Below are positions 55,001-64,000 of a DNA stretch of 64,000 nucleotides, one piece after another. The stretch comes from Cutibacterium avidum ATCC 25577 (GTDB lineage: Bacteria > Actinomycetota > Actinomycetes > Propionibacteriales > Propionibacteriaceae). How positions within the stretch are numbered: position 1 is the stretch's first letter; each line of letters opens with the position of its first letter. Made by a program: the position numbers and the translations under genes. Where the stretch lies: NCBI RefSeq assembly GCF_000227295.1, contig NZ_JH165054.1:2419508-2483507 (forward strand), written 5' to 3'. The notes beneath the pieces are model-generated. The model was not told the DNA's origin. It saw only the letters and a list, made by a program, of their open reading frames with translations, and made no database searches.

Positions 55001-56482
55001 TCAGGCGTATCTGGCTGTCTGAACAGCCTTGCGGGCATCGACGATGCCGGTCCCACATCCTGAATAGCAGCGAGCCGGCTTCACCGACTGCTTGAGGATC
55101 GACTCAACCTGAGACGGGGTGAGGTTCGGGTTGGTGGACAGCATGAGGGCGGCGATCGCAGCCACGTGCGGGGTGGCCTGAGAGGTGCCCTCCATGTAGC
55201 CGTAGGCCGGGGACTGCGGCGTCCTCCTACCACTGTTGACCGTCGACAGGATCAGGTCACCGGTGCGGTCGTCACCGCCGGGAGCGGAGACATCAACGGT
55301 CGAACCGTAGTTCGAGAAGTAGGACTGGGAACCAGTCTGGCCGGTCGCACCCACGACGACGACGCCACGGCAGTTACCGGGGGTCGAACGGCTGGCATCC
55401 ATCGACTCGTTACCAGCGGCGACAACGATCGTGGCACCACGAGACCTGGCGTTGTCAATGGCTCGCTGGTAGCTCGTCGGGCAGTAGTTGGAACGGCCAC
55501 CAAGGCTCATGTTGATGACCTGGGCGGGGTGGCTGTTGGTAGGAACTCCCGGAACGTAACCGCCGGAGGCCCAGGTGATGGCGTCGGCGATGTCGACGTC
55601 AGTGCCACCGCAGTGGCCCAGGGCGCGGACGGGCAGGATCTGGGCGTCAGGAGCGGCACCAGCGATGCCCATGCCGTTGTTCGTCGCAGCTCCAATGACA
55701 CCGGCCACGTGGCTGCCGTGCCAGGAGGAATCGACGTCACGGCGAGTGCAGGTTCCGGCGAGGGTCCAGTCGCCTTCGTCGGAAGGATCGTTGTCTCGGC
55801 CGTCTCCGTCACCCGCAATGCGACCGTCAGAGATGAAGTCGTAGCCCGGCAGGATCTTGCCGGCCAGGTCCGGGTGCTCGGTGATACCCGAGTCGATGAC
55901 GGCCACGGTCACACCGGAACCGGTGCTGGTCGACCATGCTCCGGGGGCGTCAATACCCTTGTCGGAGTGGAGTCCCCACTGACGACCCCAGTACTGGTCG
56001 TTCGGGGCAGACGACACCGCGGCAGGGCGAACCTTCTTGCCGGTCTGCTCGTTGATCGACATGTGGAGGATCGGCTCGACGGATTCCACCTCAGGGTTGC
56101 GCTCAATCTCCGAGATGAAAGCCTTGGCGGCCTTGGAGTCGAGTCCCTTGGAGACCTGGACCGACATCGAGTCGTTGGCTCGAGCCAGGGATGCCGTGAC
56201 GTGGGCGCCACGGGCCTTGGCGGCGTGATCGACGGCTCCACGCAGGGAGGTCGAGCTCGCCCGCATGGCGGAGCTGGTACGAGCTGCGCGGGACATGCCC
56301 TGAGCGGAAGTCGAGTCGTCCTTGAGATGGACGACGAATCCACTGGTGGTCTGCGTGGATGCGGAGGTGCGCAGCGGTGAGGTGGTGAAGCCGGGAGCGG
56401 CGATGCTGGGGACGGCGGTCGCGGCAAGGGAAGCGCCAGTGATCGCACAGAGCAGCAAGGTCGACGTACGACGTGATGCCAT
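55001..56482 (-). CDS. Secreted subtilisin-like serine protease (S8)
   Basis: 493 residues from ATG 56482 (GAGAGGA six bases upstream; the ATG two codons earlier is too close to it). Signal peptide to about PSIAAPG, an inhibitor_I9-like propeptide (FVVHLKDDSTSAQ ... NPEVESVEPILHMS), then the S8 domain. Triad: Asp in VAVIDSGITEHPDL, His in SSWHGSHVAGVIGAA, Ser in YMEGTSQATPHVAAIAA; oxyanion Asn in VAAGNES. Several Cys suggest disulfides. There is no anchor, so it is likely released. It resembles bacterial extracellular proteases of the actinobacterial S8 type; a role in skin or host protein degradation is speculation. Confidence 0.93.
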   Translation of the reverse strand: MASRRTSTLLLCAITGASLAATAVPSIAAPGFTTSPLRTSASTQTTSGFVVHLKDDSTSAQGMSRAARTSSAMRASSTSLRGAVDHAAKARGAHVTASLARANDSMSVQVSKGLDSKAAKAFISEIERNPEVESVEPILHMSINEQTGKKVRPAAVSSAPNDQYWGRQWGLHSDKGIDAPGAWSTSTGSGVTVAVIDSGITEHPDLAGKILPGYDFISDGRIAGDGDGRDNDPSDEGDWTLAGTCTRRDVDSSWHGSHVAGVIGAATNNGMGIAGAAPDAQILPVRALGHCGGTDVDIADAITWASGGYVPGVPTNSHPAQVINMSLGGRSNYCPTSYQRAIDNARSRGATIVVAAGNESMDASRSTPGNCRGVVVVGATGQTGSQSYFSNYGSTVDVSAPGGDDRTGDLILSTVNSGRRTPQSPAYGYMEGTSQATPHVAAIAALMLSTNPNLTPSQVESILKQSVKPARCYSGCGTGIVDARKAVQTARYA

Positions 56483-56646
56483 GTCCATTCCTCTCGGTTT
56501 GTTGAAGGTGGAATGAACCTAAGGTGACAAGGGGTCACTTCCTGGTCATGACGTCGAAACTTCTCACATGACGGTCGAGAAATCTTTCCGAAACAAAACC
56601 GGATTAGCTTCAGCTCCATATGTGCCGGCCATCCAGGCATGACAAG

Positions 56647-56674
56647 GCCGGGAGCGCGAAGCACCCCCGGCCGG
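56647..56674 (-). terminator. Hairpin downstream of meaB
   Basis: On the minus strand GGCCGGGGGTGCTTCGCGCTCCCGGCC forms a seven-base GGCCGGG/CCCGGCC stem about 25 bases after the meaB stop. It probably ends the mutAB-meaB unit. Confidence 0.6.
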
Positions 56675-56696
56675 TCGTTTCTGGGACGACGTCAGA

Positions 56697-57725
56697 TCAG
56701 GAACCGCTGGTCATCTCTCCCTGAGCCCACGGCAGCCCCGGGACGGCATGAGCGAAGGCGCGCAGGATCTGCTCGGCCCCCTCCAAGGCGTTGGTGGCCT
56801 CCGTGCCCAACCCGGCCTCGATCTTCTCGGCAACCTGCTGGACGGAGGGATCGGTGTCCAAGGACTCGAGGATCTCGTTCCGGACCATGTTCCACAGCCA
56901 CTCACGCTGCTGCTCGATACGGCGGGCCTGCAAGGAGCCGTCCGCCTCGAGGTACGCGCGGTGGTCGACGATGGCCTGCCAGACGTCGTCGAGCCCCTCC
57001 TTGGTATACGAGGAGCAGGTCAGCACCGGAACACGCCGCTTGTCGGCATCGGAGGAGACGAGCTTCATGGCGATGGACAGGTCACGAGCGGAGACACGCG
57101 CGTTGCCGGCATTGTCGCCATCGGCCTTGTTGACCGCAACGACGTCCGCCAGTTCCAGGATGCCCTTCTTGATGCCCTGCAGCTGGTCGCCGGTACCCGC
57201 GACGGAAAGCATGAGGAAAGTGTCGACCATGCCTGCCACGGCGACCTCGGACTGTCCGACACCGACGGTCTCGACGAGGACCACGTTGTAACCAGCCGCC
57301 TCCATGACGATCATGGCCTCACGCGTGGCCCGGGCGACGCCACCCAGGTGACCGCCGGAGGGTGACGGGCGCACGAATGCCTCGTCACGGTTGCACAGAT
57401 CCCCCATACGGGTGCGGTCACCGAGGATCGAACCGCCGGTGCGGGTCGAGGAAGGGTCGACGGCCAGGACGGCAACCTTGTAGTTGAACTCGTCGATGAG
57501 CTTGGTGCCCATGGCATTGATGAAGGTCGACTTACCGGCGCCGGGAACACCCGAGATACCGACACGGATGGCGTCACCAGTGTGAGGAGCCAGCAGGCGC
57601 AACATCTCGCGTGCCTTCTCGCGATGTGCCGGTTTGCTCGACTCCACCAGAGTCAGCGCTTTGGCAATGTGCTGGCGGCTCCCGGCCAGGACTTGCTCAA
57701 CCAGTTCGGGGACGTCGATCGGCAT
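56697..57725 (-). CDS. meaB: Methylmalonyl-CoA mutase-associated GTPase MeaB
   Basis: G-protein chaperone that gates adenosylcobalamin loading and protects or reactivates methylmalonyl-CoA mutase. 342 residues from ATG 57725. P-loop GISGVPGAGKSTFINAMG near 54, switch regions VLAVDPSSTRTGGSILGDRTRM and VETVGVGQSEVAVAGMVD, base-specificity NKADGDNA near 205, and a C-terminal dimerisation helix. Weak ribosome binding sites make ATG 57734 or 57743 possible. It follows mutB after a strong palindrome, so it may be partly uncoupled from mutAB. Confidence 0.94.
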   Translation of the reverse strand: MPIDVPELVEQVLAGSRQHIAKALTLVESSKPAHREKAREMLRLLAPHTGDAIRVGISGVPGAGKSTFINAMGTKLIDEFNYKVAVLAVDPSSTRTGGSILGDRTRMGDLCNRDEAFVRPSPSGGHLGGVARATREAMIVMEAAGYNVVLVETVGVGQSEVAVAGMVDTFLMLSVAGTGDQLQGIKKGILELADVVAVNKADGDNAGNARVSARDLSIAMKLVSSDADKRRVPVLTCSSYTKEGLDDVWQAIVDHRAYLEADGSLQARRIEQQREWLWNMVRNEILESLDTDPSVQQVAEKIEAGLGTEATNALEGAEQILRAFAHAVPGLPWAQGEMTSGS

Positions 57726-57829
57726 GATCACCATTTCCTTCATCGGGTGGGTACGTCTACCGTACCGCCCGGGGACAACGTCCACGGCTGAGGGCCCATT
57801 CCTGGCTGTTTTTCGGGCTGAAAACGACG

Positions 57830-57865
57830 TTGGCCCCTGGAACCTCGCGAGGTTCCAGGGGCCAA
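57830..57865 (-). terminator. Perfect 36-bp palindrome between mutB and meaB
   Basis: TTGGCCCCTGGAACCTCG followed directly by its complement, with no unpaired base. On the minus strand it lies 29 bases after the mutB stop and ahead of meaB. It probably acts as a terminator or attenuator that lowers meaB relative to mutAB. Confidence 0.75.
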
Positions 57866-57893
57866 CCCTTCAGTCTCGTGGACCCATCCAGTC

Positions 57894-60083
57894 TCAGTCG
57901 TCGCTGTGAGCGGCGAGCAGCTTCTCCATGAGCTCGACGGCAGCGTCGGGAATGACGGTGCCAGGCGGGTAGATGGCGGCTGCGCCGTCATCCTTGAGCT
58001 CCTGGAAGTCCTGGGTCGGGATGACGCCACCAACAACGATCATGATGTCGGAGCGGCCAAGCTTGTCCAGTTCCTTGCGCAGGGCCGGCACCAGGGTGAG
58101 GTGTCCGGCGGCCAACGAGGAGACACCGACGACGTGGACGTCGCCCTCGACAGCCTGTCGAGCGGTCTCCTCAGGGGTCTGGAACAGCGGGCCGACGTCG
58201 ACGTCCATGCCGAGGTCCGCGTAGGCGGTCGCGACGACCTTCTGGCCACGGTCGTGACCATCCTGGCCCATCTTCGCGATCATGATGCGAGGACGACGGC
58301 CTTCCTTCTCCTCGAACTTCTTGATGAGGTCGTGGACCTTCTTGGTCGACTCGGTGCTACCGGCTGCCTTGCTGTACACGCCCTCAATGGTACGGATCTG
58401 AGCGGTGTAGCGCCCGAAGACCTTCTCCATTGCGTCGGACATCTCGCCGACGGAGGCGTTGGCGCGACCGGCGTCGATGCACAGCTTGAGCAGGTTGCGG
58501 TCGGGATCGCTCGGGTCCGGGTTGGCAGCAGCCCAGGTGAGCTTCTCCAGAGCAGCCTGGCAGGCCTCCTCGTCACGGTTGGCGCGAAGCTGCTCGAGCT
58601 TGGCCTTCTGTTCCTTGAGTACCTGGGTGTTGTCGACCTTGAGGACCTCAAGATCCTCTTCCTCATCGAGACGGTACTTGTTGACGCCGATGAGGGGCTG
58701 ACGACCGGAGTCGATACGGGCCTGGGTACGGGCAGCGGCCTCCTCGATACGCATCTTCGGGATGCCCTTCTCGATGGCCTTGGCCATACCGCCGGCCTTC
58801 TCGACCTCCTGGATGTGGGCCCAAGCCTTGCGAGCCAGCTCGAGGGTGAGCTTCTCGACGTAGGCGGAACCGCTCCAGGGATCGATGACGCGGCAAGTGC
58901 CCGACTCCTGCTGGATGAACAGCTGGGTGTTTCGAGCGATACGAGCGGAGAAGTCTGTCGGCAGGGCGATGGCCTCGTCGAGGGAGTTGGTGTGCAGGGA
59001 CTGGGTGTGTCCCTGGGTGGCTCCCATGGCCTCCACACAGGTACGGATGACGTTGTTGTACACGTCCTGAGCGGTCAGCGACCAGCCAGAGGTCTGCGAG
59101 TGGGTACGCAGGCTCATGGACTTCGGGTTCTTAGGTCCGAACTGGTTGACGAGCTTGGCCCACAGCATGCGAGCCGCGCGCATCTTGGCGACCTCCATGA
59201 AGAAGTTGGTGCCAATGGCCCAGAAGAAGGACAGACGCGGTGCGAACTGGTCGACCTTCAGGCCCACCGACTCGCCAGCGCGGATGTAGTCGACTCCGTC
59301 GGCCAGGGTGTAGGCCATCTCGATGTCGGCGGTCGCGCCGGCCTCCTGCATGTGGTAGCCGGAGATGGAGATGGAGTTCCACTTCGGCATGTTCGCGCTG
59401 GTGAAGGCGAAGATGTCGGAGATGATCCGCATCGAGGGCAGCGGCGGGTAGATGTACGTGTTACGAACCATGAACTCCTTGAGGATGTCGTTCTGGATCG
59501 TTCCGGCGAGCTGCTCGGGCTTGGCGCCCTGCTCCTCGGCGGTCACAACGTACAGGGCGAGAATCGGCAACACGGCGCCGTTCATCGTCATGGACACCGA
59601 CATGCGGTCCAGCGGAATACCCGCGAAAAGCTCACGCATGTCCAGGATGGAGTCCACAGCCACACCAGCCATGCCGACGTCACCGGGAACACGCGGGTTG
59701 TCGGAGTCGTAACCACGGTGGGTCGGCAGGTCGAAGGCGACCGACAGACCCTTCTGACCAGCGGCCAGGTTACGGCGGTAGAACGCGTTGGACTCCTTGG
59801 CGGTGGAGAATCCGGCGTACTGACGAATCGTCCACGGACGGAAGGCGTACATGGTGGCGTACGGGCCGTGGGTGAAGGGCGGCAGACCGGCGTAGGTGTC
59901 CAGCCAGTCCATGTCAGCGTAGACGTCCTCGGAGTACAGGTGGCCAACCGGAATCTGCTCCGGAGTGGTCCAGGGCTCCTGCTCACCAGCGGCGGCGGCC
60001 AACTTGGCGAACTGCTCCTGTGCGTCCGCGGGGACCGGAGAGTCTCCGAGGTTGATGGAATCGAAACGAGGCAGGGTGGTCAC
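57894..60083 (-). CDS. mutB: Methylmalonyl-CoA mutase large (alpha, catalytic) subunit
   Basis: B12-dependent interconversion of succinyl-CoA and methylmalonyl-CoA, the central carbon rearrangement of propionate fermentation. 729 residues. The TIM barrel with [21 protein letters not shown] near 82 and [20 protein letters not shown] near 117 includes the active-site Tyr89/Tyr-Arg region. The C-terminal B12 domain has MGQDGHDRG with the axial His at residue 610, the same number as in the P. shermanii enzyme, and GVSSLAAGH near 650. The ATG overlaps the mutA stop by four bases. Belongs to a cobalamin-riboswitch operon. Confidence 0.97.
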   Translation of the reverse strand: MTTLPRFDSINLGDSPVPADAQEQFAKLAAAAGEQEPWTTPEQIPVGHLYSEDVYADMDWLDTYAGLPPFTHGPYATMYAFRPWTIRQYAGFSTAKESNAFYRRNLAAGQKGLSVAFDLPTHRGYDSDNPRVPGDVGMAGVAVDSILDMRELFAGIPLDRMSVSMTMNGAVLPILALYVVTAEEQGAKPEQLAGTIQNDILKEFMVRNTYIYPPLPSMRIISDIFAFTSANMPKWNSISISGYHMQEAGATADIEMAYTLADGVDYIRAGESVGLKVDQFAPRLSFFWAIGTNFFMEVAKMRAARMLWAKLVNQFGPKNPKSMSLRTHSQTSGWSLTAQDVYNNVIRTCVEAMGATQGHTQSLHTNSLDEAIALPTDFSARIARNTQLFIQQESGTCRVIDPWSGSAYVEKLTLELARKAWAHIQEVEKAGGMAKAIEKGIPKMRIEEAAARTQARIDSGRQPLIGVNKYRLDEEEDLEVLKVDNTQVLKEQKAKLEQLRANRDEEACQAALEKLTWAAANPDPSDPDRNLLKLCIDAGRANASVGEMSDAMEKVFGRYTAQIRTIEGVYSKAAGSTESTKKVHDLIKKFEEKEGRRPRIMIAKMGQDGHDRGQKVVATAYADLGMDVDVGPLFQTPEETARQAVEGDVHVVGVSSLAAGHLTLVPALRKELDKLGRSDIMIVVGGVIPTQDFQELKDDGAAAIYPPGTVIPDAAVELMEKLLAAHSDD

Positions 60084-61990
60084 TTGGCAACTCCCAACGT
60101 GTCCAGAGTAGTGGTCAGGACGTCAACGACGTCCATTCCGAGGTAGATGCGCCCGTCGACGACCTTCTCGGCCTCGGCAGCGTCATCACCAAATTCCTTG
60201 AAGGCACCCGACAGGTAGACCAGCTTGGCGCCAGCCTCCTTGAGGGCCTTGGCGACCTCGAGGCCCTGGGCCGCGTAGGTCTTGGCGTTCGAACACAAGT
60301 CAGCGACCTCGGCACCGGACTCCTTGAAGGCCTTGACGACCTCTTCAGTGGTGCCTCCCTCGCACTCCGGGGTCTCCATGCCGGCGATGTGCCACACCGG
60401 GGCGGAGAATCCCTCGCGAGGACCGAAGTCACGACGGGTTCCCAGGCAAGCCAGGAAAACCTTCGGACGCTCGGAGCAGGTGGCGGAACGATCAACGAGG
60501 GCCTCGAAGATCTCGGCGTCGCGGCGCCACTCCAGCCCGTTGCGCTCGGCAGTTTCGGGGTACGGCTTGGTCTCGACCGTCTTGGCGTCGAGCAGCGGGA
60601 ACTCGCTGACGGCCGTGATCGGCTGCTTGCGGGTCGCCAGACGCTTGGCGCGCTCGGCATTCAGCTTGTCGAGCTCGGTGCGGACGTGGTCGCCGGTCAC
60701 GGCGGCGGCCATGCCACCGGCAGCCTCGACAGCCTGGAACTCGACCCAAGCGGCTTCTTCCAGCTTCTTAGTCAGAGCCTCAACGTAGAAGGAGCCACCA
60801 GCCGGGTCATTGGCGCGACCGATGTTGGACTCCTCGGCGAGGATGATGCCAGTGTTGCGGGCGATACGACGCGAGAAGTCGCTCTTCGGCAGGCCGATGG
60901 CGGCATCGAAGGGCAGGGTCGTGACGGCCTCGGCACCACCGACAGCAGCACCGAAGGTCGAGATGGTGCCTCGCAAGATGTTGACGTAGGGATCGTCACG
61001 GGTCAGCTCACGCCAGCTGGTGACGGCCTCCTGACGGGCACCACGCTTGGCGGCCGGCACCTCGAAGACCTCACCGACACGGTTCCACAGGGTGCGCAGG
61101 GCGCGCAGACGGCAGATGGTCAGGAACTGGTCGTGGGTGGCGGACACCCGGAAGTTGATGGCGTCGAACGCCTGCTCGGCGGTCAGTCCCTGCTCCATGA
61201 GAGCGCGGACATACTCGACGCCGGTGGCGATGGCCCAGGCGAGCTCATGCACGTCGCCGGCACCAGCGTTGTGGTAGATCGTGGCGTCAACGACGAAGGC
61301 GCGGGAGTTCTTGTACTTCTCGATCTTCCTGACCCACTCGCCCATGCCGGACAGATCCGGGGTGCCACCGTTGAGGGCGGCGAAACCGATCGGGTCCAGA
61401 CCGAGGTTGAACGACAGTTTGTCGGGCTCGATCTTGGAATCGGCGTAGACCTTGAGGAGGGCCTCGGCGGCAGCCTCCTGGTCGTCGCGGCTGGAGACCT
61501 CGACCTTGGCCAGGTCCAGCAGCACGTCCTTGAGATCGCCGGCGATGTCCTCGGGGTTGATGGCGTCGGCACCGACGCGCAGCCACAGGGACGTCACGCC
61601 ACGCTCGAGGTCAGCGATGACGGCCTTCTTGGTGAACTCGACGTCGGGATCCTCGTGAAGGGCTCGGACGTCCCACGCGTCCATGCTGCCGTCACGGACC
61701 GTCGTGCCACGGGTAAAGGGCGGCACGCCCGGGGCGCCGAGCTTCTCGGAGGCATCCTGACGCCGGTACATCGGCTCGATCTGGATGCCGTCGACCGTGG
61801 TCGGCTCGAGGCGCTTCATTCCCTGCTCGATGTTGAGTTCCTTGCCCTCGGGGCGACCCCGGTTCAAGACTTTGAGGACCGCGTCCTCCCACTGTTCGTG
61901 GGTGACCTTCGGGAAGTCCCCGGCCAGGCTCAACTCCTCGGGCATCCTGTCCTCGACGGGCTTGGATGCGAGGTTGTCAGGATCAGTCAT
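60080..61990 (-). CDS. mutA: Methylmalonyl-CoA mutase small (beta) subunit
   Basis: 636 residues, close to the 638 of the P. shermanii beta subunit as I recall it. Same fold as MutB ([17 protein letters not shown] near 90, [43 protein letters not shown]), but the C-terminal cobalamin domain lacks the D-x-H-x-x-G motif. In its place it reads [16 protein letters not shown], as expected for the non-catalytic subunit. ATG 61990 has CAGGAG upstream. First gene after the riboswitch; coupled to mutB by a four-base overlap. Confidence 0.96.
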   Translation of the reverse strand: MTDPDNLASKPVEDRMPEELSLAGDFPKVTHEQWEDAVLKVLNRGRPEGKELNIEQGMKRLEPTTVDGIQIEPMYRRQDASEKLGAPGVPPFTRGTTVRDGSMDAWDVRALHEDPDVEFTKKAVIADLERGVTSLWLRVGADAINPEDIAGDLKDVLLDLAKVEVSSRDDQEAAAEALLKVYADSKIEPDKLSFNLGLDPIGFAALNGGTPDLSGMGEWVRKIEKYKNSRAFVVDATIYHNAGAGDVHELAWAIATGVEYVRALMEQGLTAEQAFDAINFRVSATHDQFLTICRLRALRTLWNRVGEVFEVPAAKRGARQEAVTSWRELTRDDPYVNILRGTISTFGAAVGGAEAVTTLPFDAAIGLPKSDFSRRIARNTGIILAEESNIGRANDPAGGSFYVEALTKKLEEAAWVEFQAVEAAGGMAAAVTGDHVRTELDKLNAERAKRLATRKQPITAVSEFPLLDAKTVETKPYPETAERNGLEWRRDAEIFEALVDRSATCSERPKVFLACLGTRRDFGPREGFSAPVWHIAGMETPECEGGTTEEVVKAFKESGAEVADLCSNAKTYAAQGLEVAKALKEAGAKLVYLSGAFKEFGDDAAEAEKVVDGRIYLGMDVVDVLTTTLDTLGVAK

Positions 61991-62079
61991 TCGTCAGACT
62001 CCTGCTCCGCTGTGGATGGTTGGACGACCTCGGCCGGCCCTCGAGACCTCGGACGCTGTGGCACACGCGGAGTGCACCA

Positions 62080-62308
62080 CACGCTCTGGCAGGTATTCGG
62101 ACTCATGGGCACCTCGTCTGCCGACGAGTCCTACGTCACCGCTTCCCAGACCGAAGCCCAGTGCTTGATCGACGTCCACCCGGTCCGAGAACCAGATGGG
62201 CGACGATGGTGATGTCGTTCCCACTCACCGCTGCGGGGCAGTTCCGGAGTTTCACCGGATTCCCTCTTACCGCCTTGAAACCCCGGATGGGATTCCTCGG
62301 CACCAGCA
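62080..62308 (-). promoter_or_regulatory. Cobalamin (AdoCbl) riboswitch ahead of mutAB
   Basis: The minus-strand leader holds the class signatures in order: GGTGCTGGTGCCGAGG at the 5' end, AGAGGGAATCCGGTGAAACT, CCGGAACTGCCCCGCAGCGG, then CAAGCACTGGGCTTCGGTCT with GGGAAGCGG, and the B12 box GAGTCCGAATACCTGCCAGAG (about 62084-62104). Transcription probably begins near 62308, after a TAGTAT -10. About 90 bases remain to the mutA start for the expression platform, including a GTGGTGCAC..GTGTGCCAC hairpin. The ligand class is well established; whether it is an ON or OFF switch is not clear. Confidence 0.93.
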
Positions 62309-62314
62309 CCTACG

Positions 62315-62372
62315 ATACTAGGCTGCGCACAATCGCCTTCACGCAGCGGGGGTGCATGTGCACGATTGTGCG
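62315..62372 (-). promoter_or_regulatory. mutAB promoter with flanking inverted repeat
   Basis: TAGTAT (-10, 62315-62320) with a weak GTGAAG-type -35 about 16 bases upstream. Arms CGCACAATCG (62326-62335) and CGATTGTGCG (62363-62372) are exact complements 27 bases apart and bracket the -35. They may bind a transcription factor, or form a structure at the end of the upstream hydrolase transcript. Confidence 0.5.
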
Positions 62373-62392
62373 AAACGAACGTGAGCGGCCTT

Positions 62393-63355
62393 TCACCGTG
62401 CTTTCCGAACCTGCAAGGTCCGGGGCCGGGCAGCGACGGCATCAATCCAGTCGCGCAGGTGGGCGTGGACATGTCGACGGTTCACCTCATTGAGGATCTC
62501 GTGGCGCGCCCCGGGGTAGAGAACAAGGTCCACCTCACGCGAGCCCGAGTCGCGCAACTGACGCGCGACCTGGCGCACTCCCCTGCCGGAGTCCCCCACC
62601 GGGTCCTTGGCGCCCGACATCAGCAAAATGGGCAGTGCCGGTGGAGTCGCTCGGAAGATCTCGGTGGAGTTGGCGAGTTCGATGAGTCGGACGAGTTCGC
62701 GGTAGAAGGCTGCGGTGCAGACGAAACCGCACAGCGGGTCGTCGTTGTAGGCGTCCACGACGTGAGCGTCTCGGGACAACCAGTCATAGTCGGTGCGGGC
62801 CGGCAGGAAGGCTCGGTTGAAGGACCCAAAGGACAGCGTGTTGAGCAGCGGGCTGCGGGAGTCCTCCCCCACCATGAGCACCTGGGCCTGGGCCAGCCCG
62901 GTGGCGACAGTGCTCAACGGCCCCAGGGAGGAGCCGGTGCCGATGATGACCAGGCCGGCCATCTCGCGTCCCCGACGAACGGCCAGGACACGGGCAAGGA
63001 ACGACCCCATCGAGTGTCCGACGAGGAACCACGGCTTCCCCTCCAGCTTGGCCATGAAGTGGTCAGCGACGGCGGACAGGTCGTCGAGCAGCTGGTGGTA
63101 GCCACGATCAGACGTGGTTCCGAGTTCTCCTATGGCAGCAGCACGCGGCCCGTGGCCACGGTGGTCGTTCGCCACGACGAGCCAGCCGTCGGCTGCAAGC
63201 ACCCGGGCGACCTCGTCATAGCGAGCCGCGTACTCGGCCATACCGTGGCAGAACTGCACCAAGCCCTTGATGGGGCGCCCCGACGCAGCCTCGGGACGCC
63301 AGACAAGGACGTCGACGTCGGCTCCGTCATCAGCGGTGATGGTGATGGTGTCCAT
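62393..63355 (-). CDS. Alpha/beta hydrolase, monoacylglycerol lipase/lysophospholipase-like
   Basis: 320 residues from ATG 63355 with GGGAGGA upstream; longer starts have no such site. Hydrolase_4 family: FCHGMAEYAARYDEVARVLA near 33-52, NDHRGHGPRA, nucleophile elbow LVGHSMGSFLARVLA near 112, the acid in LMSGAKDPVGDSGRG near 258 and His in YPGARHEILNE near 288. It has no signal peptide, so it is likely cytosolic. It lies upstream of, and in the same direction as, the mutAB riboswitch, which has its own promoter. Confidence 0.9.
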   Translation of the reverse strand: MDTITITADDGADVDVLVWRPEAASGRPIKGLVQFCHGMAEYAARYDEVARVLAADGWLVVANDHRGHGPRAAAIGELGTTSDRGYHQLLDDLSAVADHFMAKLEGKPWFLVGHSMGSFLARVLAVRRGREMAGLVIIGTGSSLGPLSTVATGLAQAQVLMVGEDSRSPLLNTLSFGSFNRAFLPARTDYDWLSRDAHVVDAYNDDPLCGFVCTAAFYRELVRLIELANSTEIFRATPPALPILLMSGAKDPVGDSGRGVRQVARQLRDSGSREVDLVLYPGARHEILNEVNRRHVHAHLRDWIDAVAARPRTLQVRKAR

Positions 63356-63575
63356 AGTTCCTCCCAGACAGCTCACCCCGGACAAAACCGTCTCAACCAT
63401 ACCGACGTCTTCATCGCGGCTATCACACAGCCTGGCCGCGAGAGAACGTACCGGAGCGCTCACCCGTCGCCCGGACGAGTCTGACACTGCATTGTGCCTT
63501 GCCGTAGAGGCGATCAACCCGCCAAGCATCCGCGATGGTCGCGCCCCGGCAGGGACTGTCACTTTCATGATATGA

Positions 63576-64000
63576 ATGCTTCGGAATGACTTCAGCTTGA
63601 GAGTGCTCTCACGTTCGAAAGGCACCGCCATCAGTACCGAAGTTGCCCGCAAGGCCGCCGGACGCCTTCACTGGCCGACGCGCATACGTTTCGGACTTAC
63701 CCTCTCTGACGCGCTGGCGATAGCCGTAGCGCTCATCACAACGATATATATCCGTTGGCCAAGCCCAGACAGCCAGACGATTGCCGGCACCCGGCACATC
63801 ACCTATTCGGCATTGGCCGTGGTCTTCGGCCTGGTGTGGCTCCTCATTCTTTCAACCAACGACAGCCATCGAATCCGGCTGTTGAGTTCGGGATTACAGG
63901 AGTATCAGCTCGTGGCGCGGGGGACTCTGTGGGCCTTCGGTTCTCTGGCAATTTTCAGTTATCTGTTCAAGCTGTCGGTCTCCCGATCCTTGTTCCTCGT
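63576..64000 (+). CDS. Polyprenyl glycosylphosphotransferase (exopolysaccharide sugar transferase), 5' part only
   Basis: The frame runs off the right edge. ATG 63576 or GTG 63603 are possible starts; neither has a clear ribosome binding site. Hydrophobic segments (ALAIAVALITTIYIRW, LAVVFGLVWLLILST, LWAFGSLAIFSYLFKLSVSR) separated by basic loops match the N-terminal membrane half of WbaP/EpsE-type sugar-phosphate transferases, which start surface polysaccharide synthesis on undecaprenyl phosphate. The catalytic C-terminal domain is outside the window. Local A+T is higher than in neighbours (for example ACGATATATAT near 63740), as often seen in polysaccharide loci. Confidence 0.65.
   Translation, partial: MLRNDFSLRVLSRSKGTAISTEVARKAAGRLHWPTRIRFGLTLSDALAIAVALITTIYIRWPSPDSQTIAGTRHITYSALAVVFGLVWLLILSTNDSHRIRLLSSGLQEYQLVARGTLWAFGSLAIFSYLFKLSVSRSLFL

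Noticed and set aside
57906..62212. Two long plus-strand frames (746 and 607 codons) opposite mutB and mutA
   Set aside because: They lie antisense to well-recognised genes and are low-complexity Gly/Val/Asp-rich; codon-bias shadows.
1..64000. CRISPR arrays, tRNAs, rRNAs, insertion sequences, prophage genes
   Set aside because: No repeat-spacer pattern, cloverleaf-like sequence, transposase or phage structural gene was seen; a tRNAscan or CRISPR search would be needed to be certain about single tRNAs.

Overview
The window looks like about 64 kb of chromosome from a high-G+C actinobacterium of the propionic acid bacteria (Propionibacteriaceae, most like Cutibacterium; the genus is an inference). 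The main clue is a two-subunit, B12-dependent methylmalonyl-CoA mutase (mutA-mutB) with its GTPase chaperone meaB, the core of propionate fermentation. Two cobalamin riboswitches, a succinylase-type diaminopimelate pathway, actinobacterial families (DUF2510, DUF3117, DUF1003, SCP_3) and many apparently leaderless genes support this. I see no tRNA, rRNA, CRISPR array, insertion sequence or prophage.

Layout. 1-5.3 kb: nitrogen control, with glnE (3' end outside the window) and a type I glutamine synthetase. 5.3-9.5 kb: a DUF2510 membrane protein, an FtsX-type ABC exporter and methionine aminopeptidase. 9.5-14.9 kb: a peptide ABC importer operon in decay. 15.3-17.8 kb: cstA and its ybdD partner. 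17.9-21.5 kb: a riboswitch-controlled B12 importer operon (btuFCD plus a [2Fe-2S] protein). 21.6-24.7 kb: RNase P RNA, a small basic protein, a zinc-ribbon protein and an Xaa-Pro aminopeptidase. 24.8-29.8 kb: CtaA-like protein, stress protein, a soluble MgtE-N/CBS protein, DUF1003, Mrp and TatB. 29.9-39.6 kb: dapA, dapE, dapD and dapC, interleaved with glgC/glgA, an O-methyltransferase, a DivIVA-like protein and ferredoxin. 39.7-42.7 kb: pntAB transhydrogenase. 43-47 kb: acetyltransferase, phosphoribosyltransferase, and a divergent DhaK-DhaL kinase/polyol dehydrogenase pair. 47.2-49.9 kb: Zn/Mn ABC importer. 50-51.8 kb: a frameshifted secreted phytase-like protein. 52-54.9 kb: amino-acid ABC importer and an S4 protein. 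55-56.5 kb: secreted subtilase. 56.7-62.3 kb: mutAB-meaB behind a cobalamin riboswitch. 62.4-64 kb: a lysophospholipase-like hydrolase and the start of a polysaccharide sugar transferase.

How it fits together. B12 is the thread: one riboswitch heads the importer operon and a second heads the B12-dependent mutase, so cofactor uptake and the main cofactor consumer both sense cobalamin. Diaminopimelate synthesis supplies peptidoglycan, and a secreted transglycosylase-like protein follows dapD directly. Pnt, GlgA/GlgC, the Dha/ADH pair and CstA serve redox balance and carbon storage or scavenging. The dpp operon, the phytase-like gene and an ABC permease remnant show local gene decay; if the single-base events are real, they are strain-level losses.

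Many unbroken reading frames opposite real genes are high-G+C shadows and were left out. Starts were chosen from ribosome binding sites, from -10-like hexamers 6-8 bases before the start (leaderless genes), from 4-base operon overlaps and from remembered family lengths.
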